Below, in pieces: positions 1 through 6,584 of a stretch of DNA of 10,593 bases. Every line of letters starts with the position of its first letter. Positions within the stretch are counted from its first letter, which is position 1. The notes beneath the pieces are model-generated. The model worked only from the letters and a program-made list of their open reading frames with translations. It searched no databases and had not been told where the DNA came from. The position numbers were made by a program, and so were the translations under genes. This DNA is from an uncultured Lachnospiraceae bacterium. Lineage in GTDB: Bacteria > Bacillota > Clostridia > Lachnospirales > Lachnospiraceae. Location: NCBI GenBank assembly GCA_900555195.1, contig USKC01000087.1, positions 1 to 10,593 of the forward strand, written 5' to 3'.

Positions 1-1012
1 CCTGTCCCTCACGGCGCACGTTCAGCATGGAAATCGTGGCAAGGCGGGCAAATCTTCCCGTCCCGGTTCCCGCAGTGATGGTGATGAACGGGTAGTCCCC
101 TCTGCTGCTGGCTACCGTATTGAACTTATATTCCCAGCCCTGGAAGCCCTGTTCCATCTCCTTGACCACGTCCGCATATGCCACTTCTTCCGCCTTCTCT
201 TCCGGCACGCCCAGCTGTCTGTATTTCTTCAGGTTCCTGTCGTAGGATTTCTGCGCATAGGGTTCCAGGATCAGATCCACGCTGGGAACCGTAAACCCGC
301 CGTACTGCTGGCTGGCCGCGCTTAAGACGATATCGCCGATCACGTCGAATGCCACATCCAGGGTCTTGGGCTCATTGTACCAGATATTTCCCATCTCGAA
401 CCCGCCGGAAAGCACATTCTGCACATCGAACAGGCAGCAGTTCATCGTATCCCGCCTTGCGGACATATCGTGAACATAGATATATCCGTCCCGGCAGGCC
501 TGAATCTCTTCCGTGGTCATGAAAAATTTCTGATAGAGTTCTTTATTGAGCTGATTGAAAATCAGGCTCCGCTTCGTGGATACCAACGCGGAATCCGTGT
601 TCGCATTCTCCTTGTCCCCGATATACATGATGGACTGGCTCTTCTTATACACGTCGTCCAGCATGCGCACGAAATCCTGCTTATAGTTCCGATAATCCCG
701 ATAGCTCTTCGCCACAATCGGCTTCACCTGCTCCAGAGCGGATTCCACCACATTGTGCATTACAGGGATCGGGATCTCCTCATACCCCAGTTCATCCACC
801 TTATCGATCACATATTTGCAGATGGAACGCTTCTCCTCATCCGTGAACTTCGTGAGCGCCCGGTAAGCGCTCTTGCCGACGGCATTAATGACCTTCTGCA
901 CGTTAAAGTCTTCCTTGGTTCCATCCTTCTTAATAACCTTCACATCATGGGCAGGGCGATATTCTTTTCCGTAATCGATCTCCTCCTGATTGATCTGAAC
1001 CGCATTTTCCAT
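1..1012 (-). CDS. nrdD: Anaerobic ribonucleoside-triphosphate reductase, N-terminal part (partial at window edge)
   Basis: This is the first 337 codons of a class III ribonucleotide reductase; the rest lies beyond the left edge. The enzyme reduces ribonucleoside triphosphates to deoxyribonucleotides in the cytoplasm without oxygen, using a glycyl radical installed by the NrdG activase. Residues about 24-115 form an ATP-cone allosteric domain (VIKKDGTKEDFNVQKV followed by a helical segment ending near YRNYKQDF). The catalytic barrel then begins with STKRSLIFNQLNKELY, YIYVHDMSARRDTMNCCLFD and the SAASQQYGGFTVPS stretch typical of NrdD. The glycyl-radical C-terminus and zinc site are off-window, so activity cannot be judged. 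The ATG start at 1012 is preceded by AGGAAGGG at suitable spacing. It has its own promoter and NrdR-like operators, and follows the aminotransferase gene by 121 bp. The family call is firm. Confidence 0.95.
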   Translation of the reverse strand, partial: MENAVQINQEEIDYGKEYRPAHDVKVIKKDGTKEDFNVQKVINAVGKSAYRALTKFTDEEKRSICKYVIDKVDELGYEEIPIPVMHNVVESALEQVKPIVAKSYRDYRNYKQDFVRMLDDVYKKSQSIMYIGDKENANTDSALVSTKRSLIFNQLNKELYQKFFMTTEEIQACRDGYIYVHDMSARRDTMNCCLFDVQNVLSGGFEMGNIWYNEPKTLDVAFDVIGDIVLSAASQQYGGFTVPSVDLILEPYAQKSYDRNLKKYRQLGVPEEKAEEVAYADVVKEMEQGFQGWEYKFNTVASSRGDYPFITITAGTGTGRFARLATISMLNVRREGQ

Positions 1013-1054
1013 ACAAACCCTTCCTTTCTCCGGCACCTCTTCTATAGCGATATA

Positions 1055-1101
1055 TCTCTATATCATGATGTTATTTATAAAAATTATACCATATATTGTG
1101 G
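1055..1101 (-). promoter_or_regulatory. Tandem NrdR-box-like operators upstream of nrdD
   Basis: The proximal site 1086-1101 (minus strand CCACAATATATGGTAT) matches the NrdR consensus acaCwATATATwGtgt at about 13 of 16 positions. The second site 1055-1070 (minus strand CATCATGATATAGAGA) is weaker, matching about 8 of 10 core positions. The cores are 31 bp apart, three helical turns, the usual NrdR pair geometry. The pair covers the transcription start and early leader of the nrdD promoter, so a bound NrdR could block initiation or escape. The nrdR gene itself is not in the window. Site identity is inferred from consensus and spacing only. Confidence 0.6.
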
Positions 1102-1108
1102 TGTACAC

Positions 1109-1137
1109 AGTATAAACAAAAAAGCCGAACCTGTCAA
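1109..1137 (-). promoter_or_regulatory. Sigma-A promoter of nrdD
   Basis: Read on the minus strand, TTGACA (1132-1137) and TATACT (1109-1114) are separated by exactly 17 bp, a near-consensus housekeeping promoter. The -35 hexamer contains the TGA stop codon of the upstream aminotransferase gene (1134-1136). Transcription should start near 1102, giving a leader of about 90 nt. A second extended -10 (TGGTATAAT, hexamer at 1083-1088) lies further down without a good -35 and overlaps an NrdR-like box. Confidence 0.8.
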
Positions 1138-2315
1138 TCCACTTTTGTGCCCTTCAAAATTCCGCTCTCTTTCACGGCGGCTACAGCCTCCTCGATCACA
1201 GGGACCGGAAGGGTGAGCGCGAAGCGCACATGTCCCTTGCCAAGGTTTCCAAAGCTGCTGCCCGGCGTGCACAGAACGCCCGTCCGTTCCATCAGCGCCA
1301 TGACGAATTCCACATCATCCGTAAAGCCTTCCGGTATCTTCGCCCAGGCGAACATGGTTCCTTCGCTGTCCGGCACATCCCAGCCGATCTTCCTGAACCC
1401 GCCGCAGAGAGCATCCCGCCTCTTCTGATATTCCGCACACTGGGACAGTATCGCGTCATCCGGACTGTCGAGGGCCGCTATGGCTCCATACTGTACGGGC
1501 AGGAAGGTGCCGTAGTCGATCTGGCTGCGCAGCTTCTTAAACATGCGGATCACATCCCTGTTCCCCACCAGGAATCCCATTCTCGCCCCTGTATAGTTAT
1601 ACGTCTTGGACAGGGAATAGAATTCCACGCATACTTCCTTTGCATCCGGAATGGACAGGATGGAGATCCCCTTTCTGCCGTCAAAAATGATGTCTGAATA
1701 GGCGTTGTCATGGATCAGGATCAGGTTATGTTCCTTCGCCCATGGGATCAGCCGCTCATAGAAAGAATGAGGGGCACACTTACAGATCGGGTTCATCGGA
1801 TAGGACAGGATCATGAATTTGGCGCGCTCAGCAGCCTCTGAAAGCGCTTCCAGTTCCGGCAGATAGTCCGTCTCCTGCGTCAGCGGATAGGTCACCAGCC
1901 TAGCGCCCGCCAGGGACGGGCCGATGCCAAAAATGGGATAACCCGGATCCGGCACCAGCACCTCATCATTCTCGTCGCACAAAGACAAGCCGATATGGGT
2001 AATTCCTTCCTGCGAGCCGTAGACGCTCATCACTTCGTCAGCCTCCAAGGTTACACCGTAACGCCTCTTATAGCGGCGGATCACCGCTTCCGTCAACTGC
2101 GGCAGATCCCGGAGGGCATATTTATAATTTTCGGGCCTGGATGCGGCCTGTGCCACTGCATCCATGATCTCCTGTCTCGGGGCGAAGTCCGGCGTGCCAA
2201 CAGAAAAGTTATAGACCTTCCTTCCCCGGCTTTCCAACTCTTCCTTTTTCTCATTCAGCACCTGAAAAATGCCCTCTTCATACTCCTTCATCCTGGCTGC
2301 AAACCGCACTTCCAT
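1134..2315 (-). CDS. PLP-dependent class I/II aminotransferase, DapL-like
   Basis: This is a 393-residue fold-type I aminotransferase, a normal length for the family. The PLP Schiff-base lysine is K237 in SLSKTYNYTGARMG. Cofactor contacts are visible at N175 (SYPMNPICKC), D203 and Y206 (HDNAYSDI), and the substrate-carboxylate arginine is probably R364 (HVRFAL). The N-terminus (EGIFQVLNEKKEEL...NFSVGTPDF) resembles LL-diaminopimelate and related aspartate-type aminotransferases of Clostridia, so a role in lysine/cell-wall precursor or general amino-acid transamination is possible; the substrate cannot be fixed from sequence. The usual NPTG loop reads NPIC. I chose the ATG at 2315 over an upstream ATG at 2345 because an AGGAGG sits 8 nt before it (2324-2329) and the family N-terminus begins there. 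It overlaps the upstream regulator gene by 38 bp, implying translational coupling. Confidence 0.88.
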   Translation of the reverse strand: MEVRFAARMKEYEEGIFQVLNEKKEELESRGRKVYNFSVGTPDFAPRQEIMDAVAQAASRPENYKYALRDLPQLTEAVIRRYKRRYGVTLEADEVMSVYGSQEGITHIGLSLCDENDEVLVPDPGYPIFGIGPSLAGARLVTYPLTQETDYLPELEALSEAAERAKFMILSYPMNPICKCAPHSFYERLIPWAKEHNLILIHDNAYSDIIFDGRKGISILSIPDAKEVCVEFYSLSKTYNYTGARMGFLVGNRDVIRMFKKLRSQIDYGTFLPVQYGAIAALDSPDDAILSQCAEYQKRRDALCGGFRKIGWDVPDSEGTMFAWAKIPEGFTDDVEFVMALMERTGVLCTPGSSFGNLGKGHVRFALTLPVPVIEEAVAAVKESGILKGTKVD

Positions 2316-3327
2316 CTCGATCTCCTCCTCTGTTTTCTCTCTCATATATAGCTGTAAGTCGCTTCAAATATCCCAGATAATCCATTACAATCTCTTCAGG
2401 GCCAGAGATCCTGGCATCCTCGCCCAGTCCCGTAAGCCATCCATAGAACTGACCGCTTATGGCCACTTTTACCCGAAGGCGGAAATGTGTGTCATCCACC
2501 TTCCGTATATCCGCTTCCCGTCCGAACCGGTCGATCACCACACCGATCAGCCTATTGGAAAAAATGAGGGTCACCGTCTCCTCTTTTCCTCCATACATCC
2601 CGAACGTCTTATTCGTATAGGCCGCAATATCAAAACTTTGGAACGCCTCTCCGCCCTGCCTCGCTTCTTCCGACAGGCGGATCGCGTGCATCTTGTCCAC
2701 CCGGTAATGCTTAATCAGCGCCGCCTGGGCGTCATAACCGATCAGATAATAATTCTCGTCATTCCAGGAAAGCGCCCATGGACTGATGTCATATCTGCTT
2801 CCATCTTTTCTTGGCGCAAGTTTTCGCTCCAGGTTCCATTCCATATACTGAAAGGTAATCCTCCGATTTTCCTGAATTGCCCGGTGGATGAAATCCACAT
2901 TATAGTAGATGCTTTCATTCTCTGTTTTCACCCGCCCGGCCACATAAACCTGACGCTGAAGGCAGGCCGCCTCATTCCTCCCCGCCAGCCGTTCCAGCTT
3001 ATGGATCAGCTGCCTGGATTTCTTCAGCGTGATGAATCGGGAAGCCTGCACCACATCCACCAGGAGCTTCAATTCCGCCAGTTCAAATTCCCGTCCGCCC
3101 AGATAATATCCGCTCCCCTCACCCGTTTTCGTATGGATGATATCGTATCCGAACTCCTGCAGCCGTTCCAAATCATCGTAGACGCTTTTGCGCTCTGCGC
3201 GGATCCCATACTGTCCCAGCCGCGCAATCAGCTCCCGCGCGTTCATATAATGCTGTTCGTCCGTTTCCTCACTGAGAATTTTCAGCAAATACAGAAGTTT
3301 CAGCTTCTGGTTGGATGATCTTGGCAT
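2278..3327 (-). CDS. WYL-domain transcriptional regulator with N-terminal HTH
   Basis: This is a 349-residue predicted DNA-binding regulator. Residues 1-75 form a winged helix-turn-helix (QKLKLLYLLKIL, then ARELIARLGQYGI, then the recognition helix RKSVYDDLERLQEFGYDI). Residues about 140-225 form a WYL domain with ISPWALSWNDENYYLIGYD; the namesake tripeptide reads YYL at 193-195. Residues about 245-320 look like the WCX C-terminal extension. WYL proteins bind nucleic acid or small ligands and usually control nearby genes. The ATG at 3327 was chosen because GGAGGA lies 7 nt upstream; an in-frame ATG at 3372 lacks this. The gene ends inside the start region of the aminotransferase gene, so the two are coupled, and the regulator may control that enzyme. 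No clear promoter is seen directly upstream. Confidence 0.88.
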   Translation of the reverse strand: MPRSSNQKLKLLYLLKILSEETDEQHYMNARELIARLGQYGIRAERKSVYDDLERLQEFGYDIIHTKTGEGSGYYLGGREFELAELKLLVDVVQASRFITLKKSRQLIHKLERLAGRNEAACLQRQVYVAGRVKTENESIYYNVDFIHRAIQENRRITFQYMEWNLERKLAPRKDGSRYDISPWALSWNDENYYLIGYDAQAALIKHYRVDKMHAIRLSEEARQGGEAFQSFDIAAYTNKTFGMYGGKEETVTLIFSNRLIGVVIDRFGREADIRKVDDTHFRLRVKVAISGQFYGWLTGLGEDARISGPEEIVMDYLGYLKRLTAIYERENRGGDRDGSAVCSQDEGV

Positions 3328-3372
3328 CCTCTCGTCCTCCGCACATTTTCCATAAGCAAACGCTTCCCGCAC

Positions 3373-3404
3373 AATTAAATACCCCGCAGCAAGCTACGGA
3401 GTAT
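3373..3404 (-). terminator. Candidate weak intrinsic terminator for minus-strand transcripts
   Basis: In the minus-strand RNA, AUACUCCG (3404-3397) pairs with CGGGGUAU (3386-3379) through one G-U wobble. Inner AGC/GCU pairing is also possible, and the stem is followed by UUUAAUU. On the plus strand the same stem carries an A-C mismatch, so the minus reading is favoured. It would end the microprotein transcript before the WYL gene, or act as an attenuator. Confidence 0.4.
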
Positions 3405-3420
3405 CTGATAACCCTGTGAC

Positions 3421-3462
3421 AGCTGCCGGAGGACTTTCACATGTATCCTCCGGCAGCTTTTT
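3421..3462 (+). terminator. Strong hairpin with a T-tract on the plus strand
   Basis: There is a perfect 13-bp inverted repeat: AGCTGCCGGAGGA (3421-3433) and TCCTCCGGCAGCT (3446-3458) with a 12-nt loop. It is followed on the plus strand by TTTTT (3458-3462). It is a textbook intrinsic terminator, but in the plus direction, whereas the genes on both sides are on the minus strand. On the minus strand it is followed by GUCACAGGG and would not terminate well. It may stop antisense transcription or act as an RNA processing/stability hairpin. Confidence 0.6.
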
Positions 3463-3476
3463 CATTTCCAGTTTCC

Positions 3477-3653
3477 CTATTCATTTCTTACATTCTTTTC
3501 TTCCGCATTCACCTTTATCGCCGCATCCTTCGCATCTTTCCTCTTCCGAAAGGTGATCCCCAGCGCTATGGCCACAATGACCAGCACCACGATCACAGCG
3601 AACAGAAATAGGTATGAAAGAAAAGAATTCAAAAACAAGACGGCTTTGCTCAT
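3477..3653 (-). CDS. Single-pass membrane microprotein (58 aa), function unknown
   Basis: This is a 58-residue protein starting MSKAVLFLNSFLSYLFLFAV. Residues about 4-34 are strongly hydrophobic (ending LVIVAIALGITF), giving one transmembrane helix. It is followed by a charged tail with RKRKDAKD and then NAEEKNVRNE, so the C-terminus is probably cytoplasmic by the positive-inside rule. The ATG at 3653 has GGAAGGG upstream. It has its own sigma-A promoter just upstream and sits between rnhA and the WYL gene on the same strand. A frame-shifted longer ORF over the same bases encodes an implausible Cys-rich sequence, whereas this frame gives a coherent membrane protein. I do not recognise a named family. 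Promoter, start site and hydrophobic pattern together support a real gene. Confidence 0.75.
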   Translation of the reverse strand: MSKAVLFLNSFLSYLFLFAVIVVLVIVAIALGITFRKRKDAKDAAIKVNAEEKNVRNE

Positions 3654-3695
3654 ACAACCATCCCTTCCATGGCCTCGCCATAAAGCCTTTTTGTC

Positions 3696-3724
3696 ATCAT
3701 ACCATTATCATCCGAACGCGTCAA
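3696..3724 (-). promoter_or_regulatory. Sigma-A promoter of the membrane microprotein
   Basis: On the minus strand, TTGACG (3719-3724) is followed after exactly 17 bp by an extended -10, TGGTATGAT (hexamer 3696-3701). The -35 contains the TGA stop codon of rnhA (3721-3723). Start of transcription near 3689 would give a leader of about 36 nt before the microprotein ATG. Confidence 0.75.
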
Positions 3725-4197
3725 GCTTCCAATCCAACGTCCGCTTCAAGCCCTTCCCCGTCCGCAGCCGATGTTGCCAGCTTGTCACAGCGTTCATTCT
3801 CCGGATGCCCATCATGCCCCTTCACCCAGGTAAAAGTGATCTGATGCGGCTTTGCCGCTTCCAAAAGCCGCTTCCACAGATCAATATTCTTCACCGGACC
3901 GGAAGAGGCCCGCCAGTTCTTCTTCAGCCAGCCGTCTATCCAATGCTTGTTGAACGCATCCGTCACATATTTGGAATCCGAGACGATTTCCACCTGGCAC
4001 GGCCGGTTCAAGGCCTCCAGGCCGGCGATCACCGCCATCAGCTCCATCCTGTTATTCGTGGTTTTTATATATCCCTGCGACAGCTCCTTCTCATGCAGCC
4101 TGCCCTGCGTGTCCACATACTGCAGGATCGTCCCATAACCGCCGGGACCTTCCGGATTTCCCCTTGCCGCTCCGTCCGTATAAATTGTTACCTTCAT
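3721..4197 (-). CDS. rnhA: Ribonuclease HI
   Basis: This is a 158-residue RNase HI, about the length of the E. coli enzyme, which cuts the RNA strand of RNA-DNA hybrids using two metal ions. All four catalytic carboxylates are visible: D8 in [11 protein letters not shown]52 in NNRMEL, D74 in VSDSKY and D138 in NERCDKLA. The mobile catalytic histidine is H128 in [10 protein letters not shown], and the basic handle WLKKNWR is also present. The protein should be active in clearing R-loops, primers or lagging-strand RNA. The ATG at 4197 is preceded by GAGAGGA. It starts 9 bp after the MutS-like ATPase gene, so the two are almost certainly co-transcribed. A short acidic C-terminal tail (about residues 144-158) lies beyond the core fold. 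Confidence 0.96.
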   Translation of the reverse strand: MKVTIYTDGAARGNPEGPGGYGTILQYVDTQGRLHEKELSQGYIKTTNNRMELMAVIAGLEALNRPCQVEIVSDSKYVTDAFNKHWIDGWLKKNWRASSGPVKNIDLWKRLLEAAKPHQITFTWVKGHDGHPENERCDKLATSAADGEGLEADVGLEA

Positions 4198-4206
4198 CGC
4201 TTCCTC

Positions 4207-5907
4207 TCATTCCGAAGCCGCATTTCCATGTTCCGGCTCCCATTCTCCCGTCCGCATAAAGCGGGCTGCCATTGCGTCCGCTTCCCGGATGATTTCTTCG
4301 TCATAGCCCATGATGCCCAGCAGGCGGATCGCATTTCTCGTGGTCGCCCTTCCCGGCATGAGCACATAGTTGAAGGAAATGTCATTTTCCCCCACCTGTT
4401 CTTCAAAATGGTAATTGTCATATTCTTCCTGAAGGAGGCGGGTCAGTTCGATGTCATGCGTGGCAGCAAAGCACATCACGTTCTCCCTGCTCAGGCTCTT
4501 AAGAATCTGCGTGGAAGCAGCAATCCGCTCCACGGTATTCGTTCCGCGAAGCACCTCATCCACAAAGCAGAGTACCGGAGGGGTCTTCACAGCCGTCACA
4601 TCCAGAATCCGTTTCAGCGCCCCGATTTCCACGATATAGTAGCTCTCCCCGCTCTCCAGATCGTCCCGCAGCGCCATGGAAGTGTAAATCCGCCAGAAAC
4701 CTCCCTGATAGCTTTCTGCCGTACAGGTTCCTATGGTCTGCGCCAGCAGCGCGTTCAGAGCCACCGCCTTCAGGAAGGTGGATTTTCCCGAAGCATTGGA
4801 TCCGGTAACCAACACACCCCTGTGCGTGCGGATGTCATTTTTAACAGGTTCCTTCAGCAGCGGATGATACAACCCCCGAATCGAAAGATTCTTTTCCTGT
4901 GAAAACACGGGCCGGCACCACCCTTCTTTCAGGGAGGCCCTGTAAGAAGCGACGGCAAGAAGGGCTTCCGTCCTTCCCACCAGTTCTATCATGCGGTCGA
5001 TGTCTGCAAGATGCTTTTTTACCTCCGCGAACATGGCATTAAAACAGATGATATCCAGATGCAGAAGCATATTTATATAATCCAGCAGGATGGAAAGCGG
5101 ATCGCCTGCCGTATTGCTTCCCCGCATTCCCAGCACAGCGCTGTAGCGGAATTTCCCGAACCTTCCTTCCAGCTCCTTCAGTTCCTTCCACTCTTTGGCA
5201 AATCCCGGCGCCTGAACCTTCTGTATTTCCTTTGCGAAGTCCAGAATCCGCTTCACATAGGCAAAGCTGACCAGATATGGTTCCACCCGCCGTTTTTCCT
5301 TCATGTAGGTGAACATATTCACAGTGATCACAATGAAAAACAGCATCATTCCCACCGACGCCTCAAAGGGAATCAGCAGGAGGGAAGCGAACAGCAGGAC
5401 GTCCATCAGAATATCCCTGCCGCTGCTGCGCTCACCCAGTCCATCCAAATATCCCAGATAATCGTAGACGGAATATTTTCCGCTCCTTCCAAGGGTCCAG
5501 AACAAAAGCTGCAGCTGTTCCCTTTCCCGTTCGTTGCCGTCGATCCAGGAGAGCCGTTCCTCCATTCCCTCCTGTTCCTCTGCAGAAAGGGCGGGCGTCC
5601 TTAAAGCATAATACAGATATTCCTGTCCGGCTGAGGAATAGGTGTGGTTCAGACGGAAAAAGATTTCATCCATGGACAAATCATTCCAGGTGATGTCATC
5701 AATCTGATTCTCCCTCCGGTGCGCCTCATAAAATCCGAGGATTCCTCCTAGTTCTTCTTCACTGTACTCCCGCTTCCACTCTTTTCCATAGGCCTCGTGA
5801 ATCCGTTCCTTAACCTGTTCCTTTTTCCCCCGCTCGTCCCAGGCCCCTTTTATCAAAAAGAAAATGGCGGCAACTATGATTGCCGCCAGCAACAGCAACG
5901 CTTCCAT
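4207..5907 (-). CDS. Membrane-anchored MutS-family ATPase
   Basis: This is a 566-residue protein with a MutS-type ABC ATPase at its C-terminus. Walker A is TGSNASGKST (368-377), the signature helix is LESGES (417-422), Walker B is VLCFVDE (445-451, catalytic E451) and the switch histidine is H484 in ATHDIEL. The middle resembles the MutS core/lever helices. The N-terminus is unlike true MutS: a membrane helix at 3-20 and a hydrophobic hairpin at about 167-201. The mismatch-reading N-terminal domain, with its Phe-X-Glu motif, is absent. Such membrane MutS-like proteins occur in Firmicutes and are often labelled mismatch repair without evidence; the true role is unknown. The ATG at 5907 is chosen because the hydrophobic helix begins there and a GGAAAG-rich site precedes it; an in-frame ATG at 5952 has no such site. 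It lies between greA and rnhA on the same strand. Confidence 0.88.
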   Translation of the reverse strand: MEALLLLAAIIVAAIFFLIKGAWDERGKKEQVKERIHEAYGKEWKREYSEEELGGILGFYEAHRRENQIDDITWNDLSMDEIFFRLNHTYSSAGQEYLYYALRTPALSAEEQEGMEERLSWIDGNEREREQLQLLFWTLGRSGKYSVYDYLGYLDGLGERSSGRDILMDVLLFASLLLIPFEASVGMMLFFIVITVNMFTYMKEKRRVEPYLVSFAYVKRILDFAKEIQKVQAPGFAKEWKELKELEGRFGKFRYSAVLGMRGSNTAGDPLSILLDYINMLLHLDIICFNAMFAEVKKHLADIDRMIELVGRTEALLAVASYRASLKEGWCRPVFSQEKNLSIRGLYHPLLKEPVKNDIRTHRGVLVTGSNASGKSTFLKAVALNALLAQTIGTCTAESYQGGFWRIYTSMALRDDLESGESYYIVEIGALKRILDVTAVKTPPVLCFVDEVLRGTNTVERIAASTQILKSLSRENVMCFAATHDIELTRLLQEEYDNYHFEEQVGENDISFNYVLMPGRATTRNAIRLLGIMGYDEEIIREADAMAARFMRTGEWEPEHGNAASE

Positions 5908-5952
5908 ATCCGTCTCTTTCCTTTCCTGCCGTTTCCAATCACACCTTTTCAT

Positions 5953-5976
5953 TCCCGCGATACCAGTATGGCGGGA
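5953..5976. repeat. Interrupted palindrome between greA and the MutS-like gene
   Basis: TCCCGC-g-ATAC-CA-GTAT-g-GCGGGA is a 24-bp dyad with 10 paired positions per arm and one mismatch pair. It sits in the 87-bp gap between the greA stop and the MutS-like start. No T-tract follows in either direction, so it is not an obvious terminator. It could be an RNA hairpin that tunes expression inside the operon, or a protein binding site. Confidence 0.5.
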
Positions 5977-5994
5977 GTGCGGCTTGTCCGTCCG

Positions 5995-6498
5995 TCAAAA
6001 GCTCCTCAGCTTATCCGTCCCATCATCCACCGTCTTCTCAATCTGCTTTATCACCACATAATACCCATAGTTTTCATTCACTTTCACATAAACCCGATCC
6101 CCAATTTTGTGGCCCAAAAGCGCTTTCCCGATGGGAGATTCCGTGCTTACCAGCCCTTCCAGGGAATTTCCCCGCATGGTGGTAACGATCTTCATCGTCT
6201 CCGTTGTCCCTTCCTCTTCAAAAAACAAAAGCACCGTATTGTTCACACCGATTTCGTCCTCTTTCGATTCATCCGAAATCACCTCCGCGGTCTTAATCAT
6301 CCGCTCCAGGAAACGGATTCTGCTCTCGTTCCTGTTCTTCTCACGTTTCGCCGCATAGTATTCAAAATTTTCGCTCAGATCTCCCTGTGCCCTGGCTTCC
6401 TTGACAGCCTCCAGCGCTTCCTTCCTGACCACCAATTTCCTGTGTTCAATCTCTTCCTTCATCCGTTCTATATCTTTCTGCGTTAATTGATTATGCAT
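5995..6498 (-). CDS. greA: GreA/GreB-family transcript cleavage factor
   Basis: This is a 167-residue transcription elongation factor, which rescues backtracked RNA polymerase by stimulating cleavage of the nascent RNA. Residues about 5-78 form the antiparallel coiled coil. Its tip carries the acidic pair D40 and E43 in EARAQGDLSENFEYYAAK, the residues that enter the polymerase secondary channel. The C-terminal FKBP-like domain follows, with STESPIGKALLGHKIGD, the usual signature. It is slightly longer than the typical 158 residues; the extra part lies mostly in a basic stretch after the tip (REKNRNESRIRFLERM) and at the C-terminus. The ATG at 6498 has AAGGAG 8 nt upstream. A sigma-A promoter lies about 90 bp upstream, so greA should lead an operon with the MutS-like and rnhA genes. 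Whether it is GreA proper or a paralogue is open. Confidence 0.92.
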   Translation of the reverse strand: MHNQLTQKDIERMKEEIEHRKLVVRKEALEAVKEARAQGDLSENFEYYAAKREKNRNESRIRFLERMIKTAEVISDESKEDEIGVNNTVLLFFEEEGTTETMKIVTTMRGNSLEGLVSTESPIGKALLGHKIGDRVYVKVNENYGYYVVIKQIEKTVDDGTDKLRSF

Positions 6499-6584
6499 CG
6501 CGATGGCTCCTTTTACTCCTGTCCGCTCAATTCTATATTAACAGCTCTCTGACTTCCTCAAGAACTTTTGAAATAGCTTGTTCC

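Noticed and set aside
470..1216. Long plus-strand open frame over nrdD and the intergenic region
   Set aside because: It is antisense to a clear NrdD reading frame, crosses the nrdD promoter and operators, and its sequence resembles no protein family.
3481..3681. 66-codon minus-strand Cys-rich frame over the microprotein
   Set aside because: The +1-shifted frame at 3477-3653 gives a coherent transmembrane protein with its own ribosome binding site, whereas this frame has a start upstream without one and a Cys/Gly-rich tail that looks like a shadow.
3553..4902. 449-codon plus-strand open frame
   Set aside because: It runs antisense to rnhA and the MutS-like gene, both with full catalytic motifs, and has low-complexity His/Pro/Arg/Phe-rich composition typical of an antisense shadow.
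5970..5998. A third promoter using TTGACG over the greA stop codon
   Set aside because: At 16-18 bp spacing the sequence is GC-rich (CCCGCC region) with no -10 resemblance.
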